DNA from: Jiangella mangrovi
Lineage (GTDB): Bacteria; Actinomycetota; Actinomycetes; Jiangellales; Jiangellaceae
Length of the DNA stretch: 64,000 bases
Assembly (NCBI RefSeq): GCF_014204975.1
Contig: NZ_JACHMM010000001.1
Location: 2,294,001 to 2,358,000 of the forward strand
Direction: 5' to 3'
Shown here piece by piece: positions 33,852-41,876 of this stretch (its first letter is position 1; each line of letters opens with the position of its first letter). The notes under the pieces are model-generated. The model searched no databases. It was not told where the DNA came from and saw nothing but the letters and a program-made list of their open reading frames with translations. A program made the translations under genes and the position numbers.

Positions 33852-33898
33852 AGAGCGGCGGTCGCCCCTCGTGGGCGGCCGCCGCTCTCGTTTCTCTT
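33852..33898 (+). terminator. intrinsic terminator after hppA
   Basis: AGAGCGGCGGTCGCCC pairs with GGGCGGCCGCCGCTCT around a 5-base loop, with one mismatch, followed by CGTTTCTCTTCC. It begins 15 bases after the stop codon. Confidence 0.85.
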
Positions 33899-34021
33899 CC
33901 TTTGTCTTCACGGCGTTGGGTGACACCTGGGTGCCGGGTCACCTCAGAGGTCAACTCGGGCGACCGTGCGTTGTCACTGCAGCGTTCGCCGCAAGGTCCG
34001 CCGGGTTGAGCGCGTCCGCCG

Positions 34022-35323
34022 TCAGCGGACCGCCGCGACCGAGATCACCGCGCCGGGATGCCGGTCGTCGTCCACGGCGCTCGCCGGGATCCCGGCGTCC
34101 GTCAGCCCGCGCACGAGGACCGCCGAGGCCGCCGCCTCCGCCGTCGGCGCGAAGGCGTGCACCCCGACCGGTGCCCCGCCCAGGACGTGCGCCGGCGCCA
34201 GCCGGTCCGCCAGCCGCCGCCGTCGCTCGTCGTACACCCGCCGTGCCCGCCGCAGGTGCTGGTCCAGCCCGCCGGACTCGATCAGCGCCGCCACCGTCAG
34301 CTGCAGCACCGCCGACACCCCGAGGTCGGAGTCCTCGCGCTGCTCCCGGAGCCGGTCGGCAACGGACGGCGGTGCCACGATCCAGCCCAGCCGCAGCCCG
34401 GGCGCGAGCAGCTTCGACAGCGAGCCGGTGAACACGACGAGGTCGGGGGCCAGCGCCTGGACCGCCGCCGGCACGACGCCCGGCGCCGCGAGGTGCGAGT
34501 CGTAGTCGTCCTCGACGATCCAGCGCCCCGCCGCCAGGCACGAGTCGACCAGCGTCCGCCGTCGTGCTGCCGACAACTGGACGCCGGTCGGGTACTGGTG
34601 GCTCGGCGTGATCATCACGGCCCCGGTCCCGCCGCCCGCCCCGCCCAGTCCTGCCGGGTCCAGCCCGTCACCGTCGACCGGCACCTCCGCCACCCCGACC
34701 GGCCGCCGGACCAGGTGGTGCATGGTCCCGGGCGAGCACGGCCGTTCGACCGCCCACGTGGCCGCGCCGAGCACCGTCGTCAGCAGCCACATGGCGTGCG
34801 AGACCCCGCCGGTGACGTGGATCTGGTCGGGCTCCGCGACCACGCCGCGGGTCCTCGCCAGCCAGTCCGCCAGCCGGGCGCGCAGTTGCGGATGGCCGGC
34901 CGCGTCGGGGTAGCCGAGGTCGCGGTCGGACAGCCCGGCCAGCGCCGTCCGCGTCGCGGCGGCCCAGGCGCGGTGCGGGAAGAGCGCCGGGTCCGGGACC
35001 CCCGGCGACGGCGGCGGGGCGGCCGAGCTGGGCGGGGCGAGCGCCGGTGCGCCGCGACCCGGCCCGCCGGTGACGATCGGCCGTCGCCGCGGCTCGGACC
35101 GGATGAACCCCTCGTCCTGCAGTTGCGCGTACACGGCGTCGGCCGTGCCGCGGGCGATGCCGACCGTGCGGGCGAGATCGCGAGCGCCTGGCAGTATGGC
35201 TCCCGGCAGCAGCCGGCCGCCCAGGATCGCCTCGATGAGCCGGCCGCGCAGCCAGGCAGCCTTCGCGGTGGCGGGCGGCGGGCCCCAGGGCGTGGCCAGC
35301 TCGGCGGCGGAGTCCGATGTCAC
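34022..35323 (-). CDS. MocR/PdxR-type regulator (GntR HTH fused to aminotransferase fold)
   Basis: The 433-residue fusion has a GntR winged helix (about 20-85: LRGRLIEAILGGRLLPGAILPGARDLARTVGIARGTADAVYAQLQDEG) and a PLP-dependent aminotransferase-like domain with SHQYPTG, EDDYDSHL and the PLP lysine in GSLSKLLAPGLRLG. Such regulators sense PLP or amine ligands. The GTG at 35321-35323 is chosen; a longer reading has no homology. It diverges from the exporter gene, its probable target, with CTGGCCC repeats between. Confidence 0.88.
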   Translation of the reverse strand: MTSDSAAELATPWGPPPATAKAAWLRGRLIEAILGGRLLPGAILPGARDLARTVGIARGTADAVYAQLQDEGFIRSEPRRRPIVTGGPGRGAPALAPPSSAAPPPSPGVPDPALFPHRAWAAATRTALAGLSDRDLGYPDAAGHPQLRARLADWLARTRGVVAEPDQIHVTGGVSHAMWLLTTVLGAATWAVERPCSPGTMHHLVRRPVGVAEVPVDGDGLDPAGLGGAGGGTGAVMITPSHQYPTGVQLSAARRRTLVDSCLAAGRWIVEDDYDSHLAAPGVVPAAVQALAPDLVVFTGSLSKLLAPGLRLGWIVAPPSVADRLREQREDSDLGVSAVLQLTVAALIESGGLDQHLRRARRVYDERRRRLADRLAPAHVLGGAPVGVHAFAPTAEAAASAVLVRGLTDAGIPASAVDDDRHPGAVISVAAVR

Positions 35324-35367
35324 TGGCCCAGTGGACCACGTCGCGACTGGCCCTGTCCATGGGCCAG
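35322..35367. promoter_or_regulatory. MocR operator: repeated CTGGCCC boxes
   Basis: ACTGGCCC occurs at 35322-35329 and 35346-35353 in direct orientation 24 bases apart, and CTGGCCC recurs inverted at 35361-35367. Widely spaced direct repeats are typical MocR targets. The first copy overlaps the regulator's start codon, implying autoregulation together with control of the exporter. Confidence 0.55.
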
Positions 35368-35389
35368 ATCGCTGGCGAGGATCGACCCC

Positions 35390-36307
35390 ATGACCCGAGT
35401 GAGCTCGCCCACCACCGCCGGCGTCCTGGCCTGCACGGCAGGCATGACGATCGTCGGCGCCTCCATCGCGTTCGGCCCGCTGCTCGCCGGCTACCCGGTG
35501 CTCGCGGGCCAGTCCTGGCGCTACCTGCTGGCCGGGCTGGTCCTGCTCGCCGTCATGCGGGTGCGCCGGGTGCCGTTCCCGCGCTTCCGGGCCGGCCAGG
35601 TCGGGCGGCTGGTGCTGCTGGCCGGTACCGGGCTGGCGGCGTTCAACTGGCTGCTCATCGAGGGGACGCAGCGGTCGGACCCGGCGTTCTTCGCGGCCGT
35701 CCTCGGCGCGACGCCGCTGCTGCTCGCGCTGGCCGGCCCGCTGCTCGACGGCGGCCGGATCCGCGCCCGCACGGTCGCGGGCAGCACGATCGTCGTCGCC
35801 GGGATCCTGGTCGTCCAAGGTGCGACGACCGCCCCGCTCGGCGCGCTGCCCTACGCCCTCGGCTTCCTGCTGTGCGAGGCGGCGTTCACGCTGCTCGCCG
35901 TCCCGCTGCTGAAGGAGCACACGCCGCTGCAGGTCTCGGCCGCGGTGTGCCTGGTGGCGGTGCCGCTGCTCGCCGTGCTGGCCGCGCTCTCGCCCGGCGC
36001 GGACCTCGTGGTCCCGACGGCGACCGAGGCGGCGACGCTGGGCTTCCTCGCCGTCTGCACGACCGCGATCGCGTTCCTGCTCTGGTACGGCGGCGTGGTC
36101 CGGCTGGGCGCGGACCGGGCCGGGCTGTTCGCCGGGATCATGCCGATCGCCGGCCTGGTCGTCGGCGTGGCGGCCGGGACGTCGGCGTGGACGCCGGTCG
36201 GACTGCTCGGCTCGCTGCTCTGCGGAGCCGGGATCGCTCTCGGTCTGCGCCGCACGCCCGAGCCGGAACGTCGCCGAGCCCGCCCACCCGTCTTGGTTGC
36301 GGAGTAG
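35390..36307 (+). CDS. EamA-family DMT transporter
   Basis: Ten-helix permease of 305 residues with two EamA halves (FNWLLIEGTQRSDPAFFAAVLGATPLLLALAGPLL and AFLLWYGGVVRLGADRAGLFAGIMPIAGLVVG). The ATG at 35390 gives the natural N-terminus; a longer upstream reading is not homologous. Divergent from the MocR gene, so it probably exports an amine or vitamin-B6-related compound. That substrate is only inferred from the regulator. Confidence 0.87.
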   Translation: MTRVSSPTTAGVLACTAGMTIVGASIAFGPLLAGYPVLAGQSWRYLLAGLVLLAVMRVRRVPFPRFRAGQVGRLVLLAGTGLAAFNWLLIEGTQRSDPAFFAAVLGATPLLLALAGPLLDGGRIRARTVAGSTIVVAGILVVQGATTAPLGALPYALGFLLCEAAFTLLAVPLLKEHTPLQVSAAVCLVAVPLLAVLAALSPGADLVVPTATEAATLGFLAVCTTAIAFLLWYGGVVRLGADRAGLFAGIMPIAGLVVGVAAGTSAWTPVGLLGSLLCGAGIALGLRRTPEPERRRARPPVLVAE

Positions 36308-36390
36308 CGGCGCGCGTTCGCGGCGGGCGTTCGCGGCGGGCGTAGGGCGAAGCCGGCCGTCATGGCCCTGGTCGCCCGCAGAATCGACGG

Positions 36391-36801
36391 ATGACGGACT
36401 GGCTCGACGACGACGGCGTGGTGACCCTGCCCAGCGGCGTGCGGGTGCGAGGCCGGCCGCTCGCGACCGAGGCGAGCCCGGCGGACTTCGCGCTCGTCCT
36501 CACCGACGGGACGATGCCGGCCTGGGCGCACCGCCGGATCCGCTGGCCGGACTTCTGGATCCCGGTCGACCGCGCGGACGCCCTCGACGCCCTGCACGAG
36601 GCGCACCGGCGCGCCCACGACGGCGACCGGGTCGAGGTCGCCTGCCGTGGCGGCCGCGGACGGACCGGGACGGCGCTGGCGGCGCTCGCGATCCTCGACG
36701 GCGTGCCGGCGGAGCAGGCGGTCGGCTGGATCCGCGCCCGCTACCACCCGCGCGCCGTCGAGACTCCCTGGCAGCGCCGCTGGCTCCGCCGCGTCGCCTG
36801 A
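36391..36801 (+). CDS. protein-tyrosine-phosphatase-like protein
   Basis: The 136-residue protein has the C-x5-R phosphatase loop CRGGRGRTG (Cys85, Arg91) preceded by an aspartate-rich acid loop region (RWPDFWIPVD) and followed by helices. The size is that of a minimal dual-specificity phosphatase. It probably dephosphorylates a phospho-protein or small phosphate; substrate unknown. It stands alone, tail-to-tail with the sigma factor gene. Confidence 0.82.
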   Translation: MTDWLDDDGVVTLPSGVRVRGRPLATEASPADFALVLTDGTMPAWAHRRIRWPDFWIPVDRADALDALHEAHRRAHDGDRVEVACRGGRGRTGTALAALAILDGVPAEQAVGWIRARYHPRAVETPWQRRWLRRVA

Positions 36802-36829
36802 CGCCGCGCCCCCTCGGCTCGCGACCCCC

Positions 36830-37372
36830 TCAGTCGCTCGCCAGGTAGGCCGTCCGGAGCGCCTGCCGCGCCCGGGACGCCAGGCTCGACACCGCGTTCG
36901 GCGTGAGCGACATCCCGGCCGCCAGCTCGGCCGGCGAGTAGCGGTCGACCTCGACGAGCCAGAGGATGCTGCGCCAGCGCGGCGGCAGCGAGGCCCAGGC
37001 GGCCGTGACCCGCTCGGCCCCCGCCGGCGCCGGAACGGCCTCGCTGAAGCGCTCCCACATGGCCGGGTCGTCGTTGGAGACGGTGCGGCTCTCGGTCTTG
37101 CAGTACCGATAGGCCAGGTGTTTCACCGTCGCCAGCACGTACCCGGCGAAGGAGTCGCGCGGCCCCCGGCCGGACCTGACGGCCCGCAGCACGAGATAGA
37201 ACGTCTCCTGGACGAGGTCGTCGGCGGCGTGTGTGTCGCGGACGATGTTGTGTGCCGCACGCCGGGCCATCGGGGACACCCGGCTGTACAGCGTGCCGAA
37301 CGCGACGTCGTCCCCCTGACTCGCGCGATCGAGCAAATCGGTCGATTCCTGATGATCCCACCCCTTGATCAT
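36830..37372 (-). CDS. ECF-type RNA polymerase sigma factor
   Basis: The 180-residue sigma factor has region 2 (about 25-95: AFGTLYSRVSPMARRAAHNIVRDTHAADDLVQETFYLVLRAV) and region 4 (about 120-175: LPPRWRSILWLVEVDRYSPAELAAGMSLTPNAVSSLASRARQAL). The ATG at 37370-37372 is preferred to an upstream in-frame start. No anti-sigma gene is adjacent. The DNA upstream is AT-rich and carries two copies of CGGTAATCACGT, possible sigma-target or regulator sites. Confidence 0.88.
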   Translation of the reverse strand: MIKGWDHQESTDLLDRASQGDDVAFGTLYSRVSPMARRAAHNIVRDTHAADDLVQETFYLVLRAVRSGRGPRDSFAGYVLATVKHLAYRYCKTESRTVSNDDPAMWERFSEAVPAPAGAERVTAAWASLPPRWRSILWLVEVDRYSPAELAAGMSLTPNAVSSLASRARQALRTAYLASD

Positions 37373-37432
37373 GGGGAAACGGTCCCGGTGACGGGGCCTC
37401 CCCGGCGTCGGGGATGTCCGCATTGATGCATT

Positions 37433-37540
37433 CGGTAATCACGTACGTGGTCCGGATATGAAGTGAAATGAGTGGTTCAAACACCCGCAAATCTGCTCAA
37501 TGTGGACAAGGGAAGCTAATGACTGTGACGGTAATCACGT
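37433..37540. promoter_or_regulatory. two direct 12-bp repeats upstream of the sigma gene and a small ORF
   Basis: CGGTAATCACGT occurs at 37433-37444 and 37529-37540, 96 bases apart, within an unusually AT-rich 190-bp divergent intergenic region. One copy lies 60 bases before the sigma gene and the other about 75 bases before the small ORF, so the two genes may share a regulator. Confidence 0.45.
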
Positions 37541-37613
37541 TTATTATTCGTGCTGTGGTGCCGACATGACGGCTCTTCAGGGGTGAAGCCGCCAGTTGGA
37601 GGGGGCGATACGC

Positions 37614-37778
37614 ATGACCGATCGCAGGCGCAAGTACCAGGCCGCACACGCCCAGTTCGGGGCGGGTCCGCGGTATCTGACGGCGCCCAGTCGCAACGCG
37701 GGAGCGCACCGGGCGCGGGCCCACAGGCCCGGACTACGCCAGCGCTTCAGAGCCATGTTCGTGGCGCGGTCATGGTGA
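37614..37778 (+). CDS. small basic protein of unknown function
   Basis: A 54-codon ORF encoding an Arg/His/Ala-rich peptide beginning MTDRRRKYQAAHAQFG and ending RAMFVARSW. It has a strong GGAGGGGG ribosome site 8 bases upstream and a terminator downstream, which argues for translation. No domain is recognised. It diverges from the sigma factor gene. It could also be a chance ORF in high-GC DNA. Confidence 0.4.
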   Translation: MTDRRRKYQAAHAQFGAGPRYLTAPSRNAGAHRARAHRPGLRQRFRAMFVARSW

Positions 37779-37817
37779 CCGCCGCCTAGCGCCGCATTCC
37801 CGCGCGCCCGCCGAGCT

Positions 37818-37869
37818 CGGCGCCTTTCCCGGTCCCGGCCCGTCCGCCCGGGTACCGGGGAAGGCGCCG
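37818..37869. terminator. hairpin between small ORF and hmuV
   Basis: CGGCGCCTTTCCCGGT (37818-37833) pairs with ACCGGGGAAGGCGCCG (37854-37869) with one mismatch. It lies between two converging transcripts and can serve both. Confidence 0.7.
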
Positions 37870-37890
37870 CGGAATCCTCGGCGCGCGGCG

Positions 37891-38721
37891 TCAGCGGCGC
37901 GGCAGGATCACGGGTGCGCCCGTGCGCGGGTGCGCGATCACCTCGACGTCGTGGTCGTAGACGTCGGAGAGCAGTGCGCCGCCGAGCACGTCGCGCGGCG
38001 GTCCGGTCGCGACGATGCGGCCGCCCGCGAGGACGGCGACCCGGTCGGCGTGTGCTGCGGCGAGGTTGAGGTCGTGCAGGACCACGACGACGGCGACGCC
38101 TGCCGCCGCGCGGGTCCGGGCGGTATCGAGGACGAGCTCCTGGTGGCGCAGGTCGAGCGCGGCCGTCGGCTCGTCCAGCAACAGCAGGCCGGTCCGCTGC
38201 GCCAGCACGCGCGCCAGCGCCACCCGGGCCTGCTCGCCTCCGGACAGCGACGTGAACCGGCGCGCGGCGAACTGCGCGACGTCCGCGTCGGCCAGCGCGG
38301 CCGCGACCGCCTCGTCGTCGGCGTCCTCGAGCGGGGTCCCGGCCCAGGGCGCCCGGCCCATCGTGACGACGTCGGCGACGGTGAACGGGAACGAGAGCCG
38401 CACCTGCTGCAGGAGGACGGCGCGGCGCATCGCGGACTCGGTCGCCGACCATGCGGTCAGCGGCTCGCCGTGCAGCGTCACCGACCCGGCCGACACCGCG
38501 ACGTCGCCGGTGAGCGCCGAGAGCAGCGTGGACTTGCCGGCGCCGTTGGGCCCGACCAGCGCGAGCACCTCACCCGCGCGGACCTCGACGCTCACGCCGT
38601 CGAGCACGCGCGCCCCGCCGAGGACGACGGAGACCCCGGCCGCCGCCGCCACGATCATCCCCGGATCCTGCGTCGGAGCGGGCCGCCGCGGCGCCCGCCG
38701 CAACGACAGCGCCGCTCTCAT
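37891..38721 (-). CDS. hmuV: haem ABC transporter ATPase
   Basis: The 276-residue ATPase has Walker A GPNGAGKST, signature LSGGEQAR, Walker B LLLLDEPTAALD and H-loop VLHDLNLA. The extended first 25 residues precede the usual ATPase start. It couples ATP hydrolysis to haem import with HmuU. The ATG overlaps the hmuU stop by four bases. It is the last gene of the hmuOTUV operon; the terminator beyond it is shared. Confidence 0.92.
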   Translation of the reverse strand: MRAALSLRRAPRRPAPTQDPGMIVAAAAGVSVVLGGARVLDGVSVEVRAGEVLALVGPNGAGKSTLLSALTGDVAVSAGSVTLHGEPLTAWSATESAMRRAVLLQQVRLSFPFTVADVVTMGRAPWAGTPLEDADDEAVAAALADADVAQFAARRFTSLSGGEQARVALARVLAQRTGLLLLDEPTAALDLRHQELVLDTARTRAAAGVAVVVVLHDLNLAAAHADRVAVLAGGRIVATGPPRDVLGGALLSDVYDHDVEVIAHPRTGAPVILPRR

Positions 38722-39878
38722 GCCCAGCCGCCCTGGCTGGTCCGGGTCCGGCGCAGCAGCCAGAAGAACAGCGGGCCGCCGACCAGCGCGGTCAGCATGC
38801 CGAGGGGCAGGTCGGCGTAGCGGATCGCGGTCCGGGCGACCAGGTCGGCCGAGACCAGCAGCAGCGCCCCGCCGAGCGCGCTGGCCGGCAGCAGCACGCG
38901 GTGCCCGGGCCCGGCGATCATCCGGATCAGGTGCGGCACGACCAGGCCGACGAAGCCGATGACGCCGGCGAACGCGACCCCGGAGCCGACCAGCATCGCC
39001 ACCGCGACGATCGCCACCAGCCGCAGCCGTTCCACCCGCACCCCCAGGTGCCGGGCCGACCGTTCGCCGAGTGCCAGCAGGTCCAGCGAGCGCGCCATGG
39101 CGAACGCGAGCAGCAGCCCGATCGCCACGAACGGCAGTACCGCCAGGACCGCCTGCCAGCGCGCGCCGTTGAGGCTGCCCAGCTGCCAGAACACGATCTG
39201 CTCGCGCGCCTCGGGCGTGGCGACGAACGTCGCGAACGCCACGATCGCGAACGCGACGGCGGTGACGGCGACGCCGGTGAGCACCAGCGTGACGACTTCC
39301 GTCCGCCCGGCGGACCTCGACAGCGCGTACACCAGCAGCGTCGTCACCAGCCCGGTCGCGAACGCCGCCACCGCGACCGTCCACTCGCCCAGGAAGTTCG
39401 CCCCCGTGACGAACACCAGACTGGCCCCGACGGCGGCACCCGGCGACACCCCGACGATGGCGGGTTCGGCCAGCGGGTTGCCGAACACGCCCTGCATCAG
39501 CGCGCCGGCCGTGGCCAGTGCGGCGCCGACGAGCAGCGCCAGCACGACCCGCGGGAAGCGGACCAGCCAGAGCGTGTTCTCGCCCTGCACGTGCTGCGGC
39601 CGCGGCCCCACGTCGAGCGGCAGGTCCGCCGTCACGCCGATCTGCGCGAGCACCCACTCGAGGTTCGCGTCGAGGCGGTGCATGATCGAGCCGACGACCT
39701 CCGACGGCGGGATCGCCAGCTGACCTCGTCCGGCCGACACGATCGTCACCACGACGAGCGCGACCGACAGTCCGCCGATCAGCAGCACGCCGCGGCTGCG
39801 TCGCCAGCGGCTCGGCCGGGCAGCCGCGGCCTCCGCCGTCGCCGGCGCTTCCGGTGGCGCCGACACCGTCGCCGTCAT
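38718..39878 (-). CDS. hmuU: haem ABC transporter permease
   Basis: FecCD-family permease of 386 residues with about 10 helices; GALMQGVFGNPLAEPAIVGVSPGAA and GVIGFVGLVVPHLIRMIAGP are diagnostic, and the FWQLGSLNGARW loop is typical of haem permeases. A 45-residue insert after the first helix (IGVTADLPLDVGPRPQHVQGENTLW region) would face outward. Four-base overlaps with hmuT and hmuV show translational coupling. Confidence 0.92.
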   Translation of the reverse strand: MTATVSAPPEAPATAEAAAARPSRWRRSRGVLLIGGLSVALVVVTIVSAGRGQLAIPPSEVVGSIMHRLDANLEWVLAQIGVTADLPLDVGPRPQHVQGENTLWLVRFPRVVLALLVGAALATAGALMQGVFGNPLAEPAIVGVSPGAAVGASLVFVTGANFLGEWTVAVAAFATGLVTTLLVYALSRSAGRTEVVTLVLTGVAVTAVAFAIVAFATFVATPEAREQIVFWQLGSLNGARWQAVLAVLPFVAIGLLLAFAMARSLDLLALGERSARHLGVRVERLRLVAIVAVAMLVGSGVAFAGVIGFVGLVVPHLIRMIAGPGHRVLLPASALGGALLLVSADLVARTAIRYADLPLGMLTALVGGPLFFWLLRRTRTSQGGWA

Positions 39879-41053
39879 GGCTGGTAGACGGCGTGCGCGA
39901 GCGCCTCGATGGTGCGGCCCGTGCGCGGCCCGAAGCTGAGCAGGACGGAGTCGGCCATGTCGACGACGCGCAGCTTCTCGCCGGCCGGAGTCTGCGCGAC
40001 GCCGGGCAGCTTCAGCATGCCGTCGACGCCGCCGATGGACTCGAGGCCCTTGGTCATCATGATGATGACGTCGGGGGCGGCCTCGATCAGCGCCTCGGAC
40101 GTGATCTGCGTGAACGGCCGGTCCAGCCCGATGTCGGTGCCGACGTCGACGGCGCCGATCGAGCGGATCATCGCGTCGGCGCCCGAGCCCGGGCCGGCCA
40201 GCAGCTGCACCATGCCGCCGCGGGTGTAGAGGAACGCGATGCGCAGCGGGTCGGCGCCGGCCGGGGCGAGCGCCAGTGCGTCGGCGATCTCGCCGGACGT
40301 CCGCTCGACCAGCTGCTCGCCGGCCTCGGGGACGCCCAGGGCGCCGGCGACCGCGCGGATCTGGCTCGGGATGCGGTCGAGGTCGCGGGCGTCGTCGAAG
40401 AAGACCACCGGGATGCCGGCGTCGCGCAGCTGCTGCTGCACCTCGGGCGGGCCGACGCTGGCGTCGGTGAGTACGACGGTCGGGTCCAGCTCGAGGATCG
40501 CCTCGGCGTTCATGTCGTGCCCGCCGGGCGTGACCAGCGGCAGGTCCGCCGCCTGCGGGAAGCCGGTCGAGGCGTCGCGGCCGACGACCCGGTCGCCGAG
40601 GCCGAGGCTGAACACGATCTCGGCCAGCGTGCCGTAGAGGTCGACGGCGAGGATGCGGCTGGCGTCGTCGATGACGACGGTCTCGCCGTCGCAGGAGTGC
40701 ACCGTCACCGGGAGCGCGGGTGTCACGTCGTCGGCCACCGGGAAGACCGTCTGATCGACCGTCGCGGTGGACGGCCCGAGGATCTCGCGCGGGTCCTGTT
40801 CCGCGGCCGACCCGGAACCCGCCGGGCGCTCAGGCAACGGCTCACCATCGGCGTCGACGGTGACGGCGAACCCTTCGACCGGGTCCTGACAGGCGTCGAC
40901 GGGCTCCGTCGTGGCCGCGACCTGCGTGCTGCCGGCCGGTGGCGGGGCGCCGGTCCCCTCGCCGGCCGTCTCGTCCGAGGGTGCCACGCACGCCGCCAGC
41001 CCGACCAGCAGGCCAGCCGCCGCGACGACCAGCCCGCGCCCCCCGAGCGCCAC
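39875..41053 (-). CDS. hmuT: haem-binding lipoprotein
   Basis: The 392-residue lipoprotein has signal peptide and lipobox LLVGLAAC (lipidated Cys about residue 22), a linker rich in Ala/Pro/Glu (25-85), then a class III periplasmic-binding domain: RILAVDLYGTLAEIVFSLGLGDRVVGRD, GHDMNAEAILELDPTVVL, and IEAAPDVIIMMTKGLESIGG. An N-terminal portion with DACQDPVEGFAV and VHSCDG has two cysteines. It hands haem to HmuU. The gene starts 2 bases after hmuO and overlaps hmuU by four. Confidence 0.92.
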   Translation of the reverse strand: MALGGRGLVVAAAGLLVGLAACVAPSDETAGEGTGAPPPAGSTQVAATTEPVDACQDPVEGFAVTVDADGEPLPERPAGSGSAAEQDPREILGPSTATVDQTVFPVADDVTPALPVTVHSCDGETVVIDDASRILAVDLYGTLAEIVFSLGLGDRVVGRDASTGFPQAADLPLVTPGGHDMNAEAILELDPTVVLTDASVGPPEVQQQLRDAGIPVVFFDDARDLDRIPSQIRAVAGALGVPEAGEQLVERTSGEIADALALAPAGADPLRIAFLYTRGGMVQLLAGPGSGADAMIRSIGAVDVGTDIGLDRPFTQITSEALIEAAPDVIIMMTKGLESIGGVDGMLKLPGVAQTPAGEKLRVVDMADSVLLSFGPRTGRTIEALAHAVYQP

Positions 41054-41054
41054 G

Positions 41055-41735
41055 TCAGCCGGCCGCGGGGTGCGCGGCGCCGAGCTCGACGAAGATCTCG
41101 GTGTTGAGGCCGTAGGCGAGGATCACCTCGTCGATGACGCGCTCGCGCTCGTCCGGGTTCCACGGCGCGGCGTCGAGGCGGGCGCGGTAGGCGTCCTTGA
41201 ACGGGCGCGGCTTCGGGATCCGGTCGAAGTGGTAGAACCGCACGCCGTCGCCGCCGAGATCGAGGCCGTACGTGCGCGACACGAGCGTGCCGACCGCGAG
41301 GCCGCCGGAGAGATCGCCCAGATAGCGGGTGTAGTGGTGGGCGACGAAGCCGCCCGGCCACTGCGCGGTCTCGCGGATGCGGTCGGCGTAGCGGCGGGTC
41401 GCGGGCAGCGCCTCGAGGTCGTCGATGGCGTCGGCGCCGCCCAGTAGGTGGGCGAGGTCGGCCCGCAGCGACGGGACCCGCTCGAGCTCGTCGGTGACGA
41501 ACGGGCCGGCGACGGGGTCGTCGCGCATGCCCGCCGCGACGGACTCCAGCGCCTCGTAGACGAACAGGTGCTGCGTGACGAGCGCGGTGTAGCCCTCGCG
41601 GCTGATCCGGCCCTCCATCAGCGCGTTGATGAAGCCCGCGCCGTTGGCGACGTCGTGCAGAGGCCAGCTGCGCTCGCGCAGGGCCTGGGAGAACGTTCGG
41701 GGCTCGGCCTCGGCCGGCGTACGGGTGGTCGGCAC
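41055..41735 (-). CDS. hmuO: haem oxygenase
   Basis: Cytoplasmic enzyme of 226 residues that opens haem to biliverdin, CO and Fe2+. The likely proximal ligand is His27 in SWPLHDVANGAGF; the distal helix has HHYTRYLGDLSGG; FVYEALE is also conserved. The GTG at 41733-41735 has a GGAGGAG ribosome site. It is the promoter-proximal gene of hmuOTUV, about 50-65 bases from two iron boxes, so it should be induced by iron starvation. Confidence 0.94.
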   Translation of the reverse strand: MPTTRTPAEAEPRTFSQALRERSWPLHDVANGAGFINALMEGRISREGYTALVTQHLFVYEALESVAAGMRDDPVAGPFVTDELERVPSLRADLAHLLGGADAIDDLEALPATRRYADRIRETAQWPGGFVAHHYTRYLGDLSGGLAVGTLVSRTYGLDLGGDGVRFYHFDRIPKPRPFKDAYRARLDAAPWNPDERERVIDEVILAYGLNTEIFVELGAAHPAAG

Positions 41736-41781
41736 GGAATCTCCTCCGGGTCGGCACTGCGGATGAGACAAGTATTGCATC

Positions 41782-41800
41782 TTAGGTTTGCCTACCCCAA
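41782..41800. promoter_or_regulatory. DtxR/IdeR iron box 1 of the haem island
   Basis: TTAGGTTTGCCTACCCCAA matches the 19-bp consensus TTAGGTTAGGCTAACCTAA at 15 positions. It lies in the divergent promoter region and can control both hmuOTUV and the surface-protein operon. Confidence 0.8.
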
Positions 41801-41801
41801 T

Positions 41802-41820
41802 GTAGGTATGCCTTACCTAT
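41802..41820. promoter_or_regulatory. DtxR/IdeR iron box 2 of the haem island
   Basis: GTAGGTATGCCTTACCTAT matches the consensus at 13 positions and contains a perfect TAGGTA/TACCTA dyad. One base separates it from box 1, giving a tandem arrangement about 20 bases apart centre to centre. Confidence 0.75.
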
Positions 41821-41876
41821 ACCGGTATCGTGCCTCATTGATCCGCAGAACCCGACATCAGGTTGAAGGGTGGGAC

